Source: VRUE01 sp040508545 (GTDB lineage: Bacteria; Actinomycetota; Thermoleophilia; Solirubrobacterales; 70-9). Taken from it: a stretch of DNA of 29,083 nucleotides. Every line of letters begins with the position of its first letter. The first letter of the stretch is position 1. Positions 1 to 7,900 of the stretch are shown piece after piece. The notes under the pieces are model-generated. The model was not told the origin of the DNA, made no database searches, and saw nothing but the letters and a program-made list of their open reading frames with translations. Made by a program: the position numbers and the translations under genes. The stretch lies in assembly GCA_040508545.1 (NCBI GenBank), contig JBEVMR010000064.1, positions 1-29,083 of the forward strand. The letters run 5' to 3'.

Positions 1-15
1 GGCAGTAGCTACCAG

Positions 16-43
16 CCCCGGCGTGGCAGTCGCGACGCCGGGG
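16..43. repeat. 9-bp inverted repeat (hairpin)
   Basis: CCCCGGCGT at 16-24 pairs perfectly with ACGCCGGGG at 35-43 around a 10-base loop. It lies just outside the stronger hairpin at 54-81. It may be a second terminator stem or belong to the unseen gene to the left. There is no T-run, so its function is uncertain. Confidence 0.45.
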
Positions 44-53
44 CGCCATGCAT

Positions 54-81
54 GAGAAAGGCCCGCAAGCGGGCCTTTCTC
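54..81 (-). terminator. Likely terminator downstream of ispH
   Basis: GAGAAAGGCCCGC at 54-66 pairs perfectly with GCGGGCCTTTCTC at 69-81, a 13-bp stem with a two-base centre. The outer part of the stem is A/T-rich on both sides, so it could work on either strand. It begins about 90 bases after the ispH stop codon, which makes ispH termination the simplest role. No feature is visible in 82-172. Confidence 0.6.
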
Positions 82-172
82 GGGAGGCCATTGAACCTTC
101 CAACAGCAGTCCTCTACCTAAACGTATTGTCGCATACCAGCGGTCGCCCGAACCTAGGCTACCTCGCAAGCC

Positions 173-1135
173 CTAAGTCGCAGCTACTTCGCGAATCTTC
201 TTGGGGAGCATGAAGCGGACGTCCTCGTGGACGGTGCGCAGCTCGGAGACGTCGTCGGCGCCGCGCTCGCGGAAGAGCTCGACAAGGCTCTCGACCAGCT
301 CCTCCGGGGCGCTGGCGCCTGAGGTGATGCCAACCGTCCCCACTCCGTCGAGCCACTCCTCCTGGACCTGGGTGTGGTTGTCGATCAGGTGCGAAGCGGC
401 GCCGTGTTCGCGCGCGACCTCGACCAGGCGGTTGGAGTTGGAGGAGTTGGTCGAGCCGATCACGAGCACGAGCTCGCACTCGCGGGCCAGCTGCTTGACG
501 GCGATCTGGCGGTTAGTCGTGGCGTAACAGATGTCGTCGGACTTGGAGCTGACGATGCCGGGGAACTTGGCGCGCAGCGCGGCGATCACCTCCGCCGTCT
601 CGTCGACCGAGAGCGTCGTCTGCGTGATGAAGGCGACCTTGGACGGGTCCGGCACCTCGAGGCTCTCGACCTCGTCCGCGGTTTCGATCAGGACGATGCT
701 GTCCGGTGCCTCGCCCGTCGTCCCTTCGACCTCCTCGTGGCCCTCGTGGCCGATCATCACGATCGTGTAGCCGTCGGCGGCGAAGCGGCGCGCCGAGACG
801 TGGACCTTGGTGACGAGCGGGCAGGTGGCGTCGATCGTGCGCAGGTTGCGGGCGGCGGCGTTCTCGTGCACGGCCGGGGCGACGCCGTGAGCGGAGAAGA
901 CGACCATCTCACCCTCCGGCACTTCGGCCTCCTCCTCGACGAAGATCGCGCCGCGCTTCGAAAGCTCCTCGACCACGTGCTTGTTGTGGACGATCTCTTT
1001 GCGCACGTAGACGGGAGCGCCGTAGTGCTCGAGCGCCCGCTCGACCGTCTGCACAGCGCGGTCGACGCCGGCGCAGTAGCCGCGCGGAGCGGCCAGCAGG
1101 ACGCGCTTGGGCGCCGCGGTTGCAGTGGTTGACAT
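173..1135 (-). CDS. ispH: 4-hydroxy-3-methylbut-2-enyl diphosphate reductase (IspH/LytB)
   Basis: IspH catalyses the last step of the MEP isoprenoid pathway, reducing HMBPP to IPP and DMAPP with a [4Fe-4S] cluster in the cytoplasm. The 320-aa protein is of normal family length. The three cluster cysteines are visible: C21 in GYCAGV, C105 in DATCPLV and C203 in DDICYATTNRQ. The acid-base glutamate region (HEEVEGT, about 133-139), TQTTLS (171-176) and the substrate-binding STNSSNS loop are also present. The ATG at 1135 has no Shine-Dalgarno; TACCCT lies 6 bases upstream, suggesting a leaderless transcript. The gene ends in TAG and is divergent from the acyltransferase at 1216. Identification is secure. 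Confidence 0.98.
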   Translation of the reverse strand: MSTTATAAPKRVLLAAPRGYCAGVDRAVQTVERALEHYGAPVYVRKEIVHNKHVVEELSKRGAIFVEEEAEVPEGEMVVFSAHGVAPAVHENAAARNLRTIDATCPLVTKVHVSARRFAADGYTIVMIGHEGHEEVEGTTGEAPDSIVLIETADEVESLEVPDPSKVAFITQTTLSVDETAEVIAALRAKFPGIVSSKSDDICYATTNRQIAVKQLARECELVLVIGSTNSSNSNRLVEVAREHGAASHLIDNHTQVQEEWLDGVGTVGITSGASAPEELVESLVELFRERGADDVSELRTVHEDVRFMLPKKIREVAAT

Positions 1136-1141
1136 GGCCCC

Positions 1142-1147
1142 AGGGTA
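1142..1147 (-). promoter_or_regulatory. Putative -10 of ispH (leaderless)
   Basis: On the minus strand TACCCT is followed by 6 bases (1141-1136) and then the ATG of ispH at 1135. A -10 at this distance would place the transcript start at or next to the start codon. No -35 match is evident. Confidence 0.45.
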
Positions 1148-1180
1148 CCGGTGGCGGCGTTGCGGCCGGCGATGCGGGGC

Positions 1181-1209
1181 TTGGGCCGGAGCGGCGTCGC
1201 AGCTAGCCT
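1181..1209 (+). promoter_or_regulatory. Putative promoter of the WS/DGAT gene (TTGGGC-17-TAGCCT)
   Basis: TTGGGC at 1181-1186 and TAGCCT at 1204-1209 are separated by 17 bases, the standard sigma-70-type spacing. Only 6 bases lie between the -10 and the ATG at 1216, so the mRNA is probably leaderless. It is the best -35/-10 pair in the window. Confidence 0.55.
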
Positions 1210-1215
1210 TGCAGG

Positions 1216-2631
1216 ATGCGCACCGCCGGAGACCACCTCGAGCGCCTCAGCTCTACCGACGCCTCGTTCCTGACCAACGAGACCTCGTCGAGCCACATGC
1301 ACATCGGCGGCATCCTTATCTTCGAGGGGCCGCCGCCCCGCTACGTCGATCTGGTCGAGCACGTGCGGGGCAAGCTGGACCAGGTGCCCCGCTTCCGTCA
1401 GCGCCTCGTCGTGCCCCCGCTGGAGGCCGGCCGGCCGCTCTGGGCCGACGACGTCAACTTCAACCTCAGCTACCACATCCGCCACACGGCGCTGCCCGAG
1501 CCAGGCGGCGAGGCGCAGCTGAAGCGACTCGCCGCGCGCGTCTTCTCGCAGCAGCTCGACCGCTCCAAGCCTCTCTGGGAGATGTGGCTGGCGCAGGGGC
1601 TCGAGCGCGATCGCTTTGCCCTGCTGACCAAGACCCATCATGCCGCGGTCGACGGGATCGCCGGCGTCGACATCGGCACGGTGCTCTTCGACCTCGAGCC
1701 GATCGCCGAGCCCGCCCCGGTCGAGGACGGCTGGCAGCCGCAGGCGGCGCCGAGCACGACCGACCTGATCGCCCGCGGCGCGACAGAGCTGGCGACCGCT
1801 CCGCTGAAGCTCGCCGAGCGAGCGGTCGACGTGGTCCGCCACCCGGAGACGGCGGCGCGGCGCGCGGTCGAGGCGCTGGAGGCTGTCGGCGAGGTGGCGG
1901 GCGCATTCGCCGACCCCGCCCCCGACGTGCCGCTGAACCGGGAAATCGGCCCGCACCGCCGCTTCACCTGGACCCGCTCGGAGCTGGCGACCTTCAAAAA
2001 GATCAAGGACGCGCTCGGCGGGACGGTCAACGACGTCGTTCTCGCCGTCGTCACCGGCGCTCTGCGCAAATGGCTGCACGCGCGGGGGATCCGCACCGAG
2101 GGGCTCGAGCTGCGCGCCCTGGTGCCGGTCTCGATCCGCACCGCCGACGAGCGCGGCGAGCTGGGCAACAAACTGGCGGCGATGCGCGGGCCGCTGCCGG
2201 TCTACGTCGAGGACCCGGCGCGGCGGCTGCGGGTGGTGAGCGAGCAGATGGAGGGCCTGAAGCGCTCCAAGCAGGCGCTCGGCGCCGAAGTGATCTCTCG
2301 CTTCAACGACTTCGCCCCGCCGACCCTGCTGGCGCAGGCCGCGAGGATCAACTTCTCGACCCGGCTCTTCAACATGATCGTCACCAACGTTCCCGGGCCG
2401 CAGATGCCGCTCTACGTGCTCGGCCGCGAGCTGCAGGAGGTCTTCCCCGTCGCCTTCCTGCCGCAGAACCACGCGCTGGCGGTGGCGATCATGAGCTACA
2501 ACGGCCGCGTCTGCTTCGGCCTGCTCGCCGACTACGACTCGATGGAGGACGTCGAACTGATCGCCGCCGGCATCGACGAGTCGCTGCAGGAGCTGGAGCA
2601 GGCCGCGGAAGCAGCCCGCGCGCCGGCCTGA
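1216..2631 (+). CDS. Wax ester synthase/diacylglycerol acyltransferase (WS/DGAT)
   Basis: The 471-aa protein matches bacterial WS/DGAT enzymes, which transfer fatty acyl groups from acyl-CoA to diacylglycerol or long-chain alcohols to make storage triacylglycerol or wax ester. The catalytic HHxxxDG motif is HHAAVDG at residues 141-147. PLWE is at 119-122, and the later NDVVLAVVTGALR and NMIVTNVPGPQ blocks are typical of the family. The N-terminal LSSTDASFL is also characteristic. A promoter lies immediately upstream and the start appears leaderless. The stop codon is three bases before the start of the FxsA-like gene, so the two are probably co-transcribed. Whether wax ester or triacylglycerol is the main product cannot be told from sequence. 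Confidence 0.95.
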   Translation: MRTAGDHLERLSSTDASFLTNETSSSHMHIGGILIFEGPPPRYVDLVEHVRGKLDQVPRFRQRLVVPPLEAGRPLWADDVNFNLSYHIRHTALPEPGGEAQLKRLAARVFSQQLDRSKPLWEMWLAQGLERDRFALLTKTHHAAVDGIAGVDIGTVLFDLEPIAEPAPVEDGWQPQAAPSTTDLIARGATELATAPLKLAERAVDVVRHPETAARRAVEALEAVGEVAGAFADPAPDVPLNREIGPHRRFTWTRSELATFKKIKDALGGTVNDVVLAVVTGALRKWLHARGIRTEGLELRALVPVSIRTADERGELGNKLAAMRGPLPVYVEDPARRLRVVSEQMEGLKRSKQALGAEVISRFNDFAPPTLLAQAARINFSTRLFNMIVTNVPGPQMPLYVLGRELQEVFPVAFLPQNHALAVAIMSYNGRVCFGLLADYDSMEDVELIAAGIDESLQELEQAAEAARAPA

Positions 2632-2634
2632 CCC

Positions 2635-3117
2635 GTGGGCCTGCTGCTCGTACTCGTCTTCATCGTCGTCCCGATCGTCGAGCTGTACGTGATCATCCAG
2701 GTCGGCGGCCTGATCGGCGTGCTGCCGACCCTGGCCCTGCTGCTCGCCGACGCTGTGCTCGGCTCGCTGCTGCTGCGCCACCAAGGTCGCGGCGCCTGGC
2801 AGCGCTTCAACAAGGCGCTGGCCGAGCGACGCTTCCCCGGCAAGGAGGTCGCCGACGGCGCGATGATCGTGGTCGGCGGCACCCTATTGCTCACCCCGGG
2901 GTTCGTCACCGACATCTTCGGCCTCATCCTGCTGATCCCGCCGACGAGAGCGATCGTCCGCCGCCTGCTGCGCGGCTATGCCGCGAGGCGCTTCGTCGTG
3001 GTGGGTGTGGGTGGCATCCGTGGCGCGTCCACTCGCTACGACTCAGCCGGTCGCAACTACGACTACGACGGTACCGCCGAGGAGATCGAGGACGACGATC
3101 CGCAGTTGCCGCGGTAG
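2635..3117 (+). CDS. fxsA: FxsA-family membrane protein
   Basis: This 160-aa protein belongs to the FxsA family of small inner-membrane proteins; E. coli FxsA is known for relieving phage T7 exclusion by the F plasmid, but the general role is unclear. An N-terminal hydrophobic segment (about 2-20) is followed by a second (about 24-46), the conserved LLLRHQGRGAWQRF region, and a hydrophobic stretch around TLLLTPGFVTDIFGLILLIPP (about 82-102). The PGFVTD signature is diagnostic. After residue 125 the tail is acidic and poorly conserved. The GTG start lies three bases after the acyltransferase stop, implying one operon. The gene is the last high-GC gene before the accessory island. Confidence 0.9.
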   Translation: MGLLLVLVFIVVPIVELYVIIQVGGLIGVLPTLALLLADAVLGSLLLRHQGRGAWQRFNKALAERRFPGKEVADGAMIVVGGTLLLTPGFVTDIFGLILLIPPTRAIVRRLLRGYAARRFVVVGVGGIRGASTRYDSAGRNYDYDGTAEEIEDDDPQLPR

Positions 3118-3687
3118 GCATCGCAATCGGGTCGTCCGAAACCGTTTTAGCGAGATCGAACGATGACCGGCCTCGGATAAGCGCTGCCGACGTCGAAATC
3201 ATTCTCGTCCGGCCCATACCAGAGAACTTGGAGCTGAATGCGTTCGCGGTTGGGGAAATAGGTTCGCTTTCCGTCTGCGTTGAAGAAGGTTCCTGGGATG
3301 TTGATCCGGAACTTCGCTGACCCGCGATGGCTGGTCCGACCACCTTTCCTGCCCACCGAGCCACATTCAGATCCGCAGATGGCGGTCGGGAAAAAGCTGA
3401 CTTCGGTTCTGCCTCGCCCGGGGAAACCCTTGACCCAACGGCTAAAGCGCCTCGAAGCAGCCTCTCACGGCTCCGGCGATGTAATCGTCGGGCGGACAGA
3501 GAGCCTGGTGCGGTGCTGCTCTACGGCTGCATCTACAGCCAGCCCTCGGCCTACCGTTATTTGTTTACCCCATTCCAATCGGCCTCTTCAATAAGGGGTG
3601 AGTTCCCAATACCTGCTGTTCACTTCTTCCCGGCCTAGGACAGTGGAGCGAGATGCATGGGCCTTCGCGGATCTAGATCCTTGCTCA
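3118..3687. other. 570-base stretch without a confident gene
   Basis: This region separates the housekeeping block from the island gene at 3688. It contains the degraded minus-strand ORF described separately (3147-3464) and a 104-aa plus-strand ORF (3280-3594) that looks like its shadow. I see no tRNA, insertion-sequence ends or clear terminator. Base composition drops within it, consistent with an island edge. Confidence 0.4.
3147..3464 (-). pseudogene. Possible remnant of a small protein gene
   Basis: The minus-strand frame ending at 3147 is open back to a TGA at 3465-3467. A 69-aa version starts at GTG 3356 but has no Shine-Dalgarno. Its last 50 residues (for example KFRINIPGTFF and WYGPDENDFDVG) look like real protein, with mixed aromatic and charged residues. 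Upstream of the TGA the same frame continues open to about 3588, which suggests a decayed longer gene. I do not recognise the family. It may be debris from island insertion, or the frame may be fortuitous. Confidence 0.3.
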
Positions 3688-4485
3688 TTAGCGACCACCA
3701 TCAGCGACCGCGTTCACTAGATCCCCGTCAAACGCTAGCGAGTCGAGATGCCCAATTGGCCACGCCTCCAGCTCGGGTGAGCTAACAACAGCGGTAATCA
3801 GCTCGTCGCTACCCGCCACCAGCGTGGAGTCTAGGTCAATATCGGTTGCCACAAACCACGCTTTATCACTGGGCCAAAGTAAGTTGGGCGATAAATTCTC
3901 AAGCAGCTCCCCACCGCTATTACATTCCTTCGCAGCCGTTAGCGGACCTTCGAGCAGGACATACTGTCGGCCCTTAAGTCGAAACTGCGGTCCTTCGAGT
4001 TCCTCCATTGAAAAGGCAGCTTTTTGAGTTTCCTGAACCGAGGAGTGAGTTAATGCATCGGCGGCTTCCGCAAAAGCAAACGCGGCCAGGTTCTTACCGG
4101 TCCATAAACCAAAAAGGCAATGATTAGAATCCGAGGTGTGCTGCTCAAGCGTGTCGCAAAGCGACCGTAGCACCTCTACAGGAAGGGAGCCACGTTCCGG
4201 ATTTTCTCCTGACCAAAGCGATGAGGATGGGCAGTCCGGTTCGGATGAACCAATGATGGCATGCCACTGCATCAATGCATGAGCCTTTCGGCCGGTAGTT
4301 GCCGCTACCTTAGCCCAAGTGATAACTCCACCATCAGGAGCTATTGCCGGATGGAAAATCCGGGCATAGGCATGAAATCCTGACGGAACGCACCCACCAA
4401 CCGTCCCCAACGAACCAATAACAGCCGATTTAACCCACGCTCCTACATCGGCACTTCCTGGAGAACTGAGCTGGTCAAAATTCAC
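3688..4485 (-). CDS. Unrecognised 265-aa protein, possible partner of the RHS C-terminus
   Basis: The protein resembles an uncharacterised actinobacterial family with no function known to me. It is soluble, acidic and lacks a signal peptide or membrane segment. Recognisable blocks include GFHAYARIFHPA near the N-terminus, HALMQWHAIIG, and LLWPSDKAWFVATDIDLDST in the C-terminal half. The GTG start at 4485 is the best available; the frame opens only 15 codons further up and no Shine-Dalgarno is seen. It begins 48 bases after the stop of the RHS C-terminal frame, on the same strand. Its GC content is very low for this genome (28 of 60 bases in 4021-4080), indicating horizontal acquisition. An immunity role for the RHS tail is suggested by position alone. 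Confidence 0.7.
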   Translation of the reverse strand: MNFDQLSSPGSADVGAWVKSAVIGSLGTVGGCVPSGFHAYARIFHPAIAPDGGVITWAKVAATTGRKAHALMQWHAIIGSSEPDCPSSSLWSGENPERGSLPVEVLRSLCDTLEQHTSDSNHCLFGLWTGKNLAAFAFAEAADALTHSSVQETQKAAFSMEELEGPQFRLKGRQYVLLEGPLTAAKECNSGGELLENLSPNLLWPSDKAWFVATDIDLDSTLVAGSDELITAVVSSPELEAWPIGHLDSLAFDGDLVNAVADGGR

Positions 4486-4533
4486 GATTCGCCGGATGGG
4501 GAGTACTAAAGCGCATAGAGGTCGATTCTCTTA

Positions 4534-4968
4534 CTAACAACCAACATAAATTGGCTTGACCTTTTGGATAGCACTTTTGTAGGGTGGAATAGTGCCAGGC
4601 GGCAGACCAGCAAAATAAGCTCCAACCGCAGCATACCAGCCTGGTCGGCAGACAGCATTGGCAGTTGCTTTACTTTGAAAATTGGTTGAGGCATAGGTGG
4701 TTTTATCCGCAGCGACCTTGGTGAAGCCTCCCTGGCCATCTGGAGAGTAAAAGAGGCTTACCGCCGCCCAACCCTTAACCATAAGGTTACCTCTACATCT
4801 GACTGACATAACAACGTTTACACGACCAGGGCGGTGGGACGATGGATGTGGATGATCGAGACTGGCAGTGCAGGTCGAGGCTCCAGGGGCTCGCCCGGTG
4901 CTCGTCTCCGCGACAGGCTGTCCCGGACGGACGCGCCTGGATACGGCGCGCCTGGCTCGTAGAGACAC
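4534..4968 (-). CDS. C-terminal domain of the RHS protein, out of frame with the core
   Basis: This frame starts formally at GTG 4968 (144 aa) but has no Shine-Dalgarno and is better read as the displaced tail of the RHS protein. Joining it to the core by re-reading base 4977 gives NGLDLTGTVS, a normal RHS core exit, whereas the core frame instead runs into a proline/arginine-rich stretch. The last 110 residues look like a folded exported domain: a Cys before HPHPSSHRPG, two internal cysteines (VRCRGN and AVCRPGW), a PPG/PPY segment and a C-terminal VGC. It resembles small secreted actinobacterial beta-sandwich-like proteins. No nuclease or other toxin motif is visible. The sequence drops in GC after about 4800. 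Confidence 0.6.
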   Translation of the reverse strand: MSLRARRAVSRRVRPGQPVAETSTGRAPGASTCTASLDHPHPSSHRPGRVNVVMSVRCRGNLMVKGWAAVSLFYSPDGQGGFTKVAADKTTYASTNFQSKATANAVCRPGWYAAVGAYFAGLPPGTIPPYKSAIQKVKPIYVGC

Positions 4969-7900
4969 AGTTCCGGTAGGTCCAATCCATTAACCGGATC
5001 TGCTTCAGCGTACTCATATGAGTTCGCCGAACCCCCAAGTACGGGGTCAAGTGAGATGAATCGGCCCAAGGCCGGCACGTAACTCCGGACACCCATCTGA
5101 GTTACGCCAGACGGTAGCTCGGTACGCCGTTGCATTCCACCGAGCCAGCCATACTTTGCTTCTGAGCTTTGCTGTGGATTGCCGAACTCATCAAAGCCAA
5201 AGGTGGCGAGCAGTTTTGGCGCTTCCGGGCTGGTACTTGCAGTAGCGACGACGTCGCCGTGGAGGTTGGTGAGTTGCAGGGTCGTACCTTTGGAGCTGTC
5301 CTGGATCGCTCCAAGGCCGCCGATGCCGGGAATGTTGCGCTGCCAGCTTGAGCCGCGGTCGATCCAAGCTGGCGAGTCCGAACCGCCGGCATAGTGGTAG
5401 ACCTCGGTACCGGGGTTCGAGCCCCCGGTCTGGGTTCGCTGGCGCTGGCGCAGCGCAGCATCGAGTTCATAGGTGTTCGTGATGCCGCCCTGCGTCTGAG
5501 TTTTGACCAGGTCGTTGACGAAGTACGAGCTGATCAGGGTGCCGCCTCCTGAGTAGGCGCCTGGGAGACTGGTGGTGCGGCCGAAATTATCGTAGGCGAT
5601 GTCAGTACCCATCAGGCGGTCGGCAGCGTCGTATCCGTATTCCTTCGCCGAACCCGTCGAAGTCGTGTCGCAGACGCCGCCGATTGCCGGCGCGCGCGTT
5701 ATGAGTTTCGTCCGGTTGGAGTTTGCATCAAAGCTGTAGGAGCGGGTCGTGCATCCGCCTCCGTGCGGGGTGTCCTTGACCTGGGTCAGCCTCCCTGCCT
5801 TGTCATACGAATACTGCTGCGTGGATAGGTTGCTGGACTGTGAAAGCCACTGGCCGTGAATCGACTCTTCGACCTCGAACTCAAGCCACGTGCAATCAAC
5901 GGAGCAAAAACTGGTCTTCTCGTAGCGTAGGCCTACACGTGAACCGGTCTCGTCATAGGTCGTTTCAGAGAGGAGGCCATTAGGCAAGCCTTCTTCGACT
6001 AGATTGCCATCGGCGTCATAAGCCGCAGTGAAGGTACCAGCGCCAGAGTCTTCGAGTTTGATAAGCAGGCCGGAGTTCGGATCGTAGGTGCGAGTCTGAA
6101 TGCCTTTGCCATCGCTCGTGGTAATCGGTCGGCTAAGGAAGTCATAGGTAACCGATGAGGTATTTCCGTCGCTATCCTGATAGATGATCGGGCGGCCGAG
6201 CGTGTCGTAAGCGGTCGTGGTCGCTTGGTCATCAAACCCAGAACAGTTGCTCTCGCAGATGAAGCGCTGAGCAAGCATTCGGCCCGTCGCCGTGCTGTAG
6301 TCAAACTGGAGCTTCGGAATCGATGCTCCTTCGCCGGTCTGTTTGTTGGTCAGCGGACGACCCGCAGCATCGTAGGTCGTTCGAGTCGGACCACTTTCAC
6401 CGGACCGTTCGGTAACTTCGGTGGGCTGAGCGAGCAACGAGTATCCGAGATACCTGGTCACGAGGAGCCCTGGCCGGCCAGGCCCAGTGTCCTGTGCCGC
6501 AGGAGCGACCTTACAGGGTAAGCTCGCCCAGGCGGGCTTGTTCCCGCAAGCGCTGTCCAGGGGGTGTGCTTCTTTCGTGTAATAGGTGGTCTTTGTCGTC
6601 CGGGCATCTCCGCCTTCGGGTTTGGCCGGCAGACTGCGTTCCGTCGGCAGGCCCGTCCCGGGGTCGTACGCGATCCGCGTCCTTAGACTGAGCCCAGACG
6701 GATCGACAATAGTTTCGGTCGGTTTGCGCAGAGTCCAGTCATATTTCGTTTCGGTGACCTGTTTATCCAATTTGCCTTTGTCAACGACGTATGCGCTGAC
6801 GGTTTCTTTGGTTGGCAGACGCGGATAGGGAGTTCCGGATGGCGGAACGGGGGCACCTTTGTCGTATTCGATCTCCTTGTGCATCCGGGCTTGAACGACT
6901 TCGCCTGATTCAAGGCGTACCTCGTGTTTCGGGCCGACTTCTAGCGTCAGCTCCGAACCGTATGCCTCGTAGAATCGTTCAGTTCTAAGGTAAATCGCCT
7001 GCATGAAGGATTCTTCGCCCGCGGCGAGGGCTCGCAGGCGGTTTTGGGCCGTTAGTTCGGCGGTGACGTTGCCAAATTCGTTGGTCTCAGTAGTGGTAAT
7101 CGAAGGCGCAGACGTGCCTGCCCCGGCCGGCGTCGCAGTATTTACGATCTGACCATCGGCATCCATGTAATAGACCGTCGCGCGTGAATAGCTCGAAGGC
7201 GGACTCGAGGGCACCTGGTCGGGCGGAAAGACCGCCGTCGCCGTCAGCGGGAAATCTGACTGAGCCCATTTCAGGGTCTCATCTGGCCCCATCTCATAGG
7301 GTGCCCCAGCCCCACTGACCGGGACGTTATAGGCGATCGTCGTTTGGGCGGTCGATGGACTGCTCAGCAGGCTCGGTCGACTAACGCTCTCCAGGCGCCT
7401 TGCATGCGCGATTGGCCCCGGTGCGTATTTGAGGGTCCATGGCTCCTCTCCCGCGGGCGTGACCGTGGTGATCATGGGGCTTTCCAAGCTATACGCGTAG
7501 GACTCTTTGAGTGGGAGTGGCGAAGATATCCGCGGGTCCCATTGCGCGATCAACCGCCCCGATGGGTCATAGCTGTACTTGGACACTTCCCAGTGTCCCT
7601 GGGTCGTCGCGGTGGCTGGACCGTGGTAGCTGATGGAGATCAGACGGGCGGCTAGATAGCTTCCGTCATTGGCAACTGGCAGGTCTTCATAGAAAAACGT
7701 CAGCGAGCGGCAGCCGAGCGTGGCCGTAGCCGTGGCCTCGTTGCAGGTTACGTTAGGGGCCGAAGGGCCGATAATCATGCTGAGGCGACGCTTCCCGTCG
7801 CTCGTGAACTCGTAAACCATGCGGGTCGAATTGTTCGAGCCCCCAGGTTGAGACACGGAGATCGGCAGGTATTCAAAGTCGCTCGTGCCCTTTTTGAAGA

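Noticed and set aside
757..2784. 675-aa minus-strand open frame
   Set aside because: It is antisense to the acyltransferase and runs into ispH in a wrong frame; low-complexity Arg/Ala/Pro content is typical of high-GC shadow frames.
1107..3320. 737-aa plus-strand open frame
   Set aside because: It overlaps the WS/DGAT and FxsA genes in another frame and has no recognisable domain.
3280..3594. 104-aa plus-strand ORF in the island edge
   Set aside because: No ribosome binding site and protein-like features are on the opposite strand; coding cannot be supported.
4970..4985. Programmed -1 frameshift in the RHS gene
   Set aside because: The site GAC CTA CCG has no slippery heptamer and the tRNA could not re-pair one base back.
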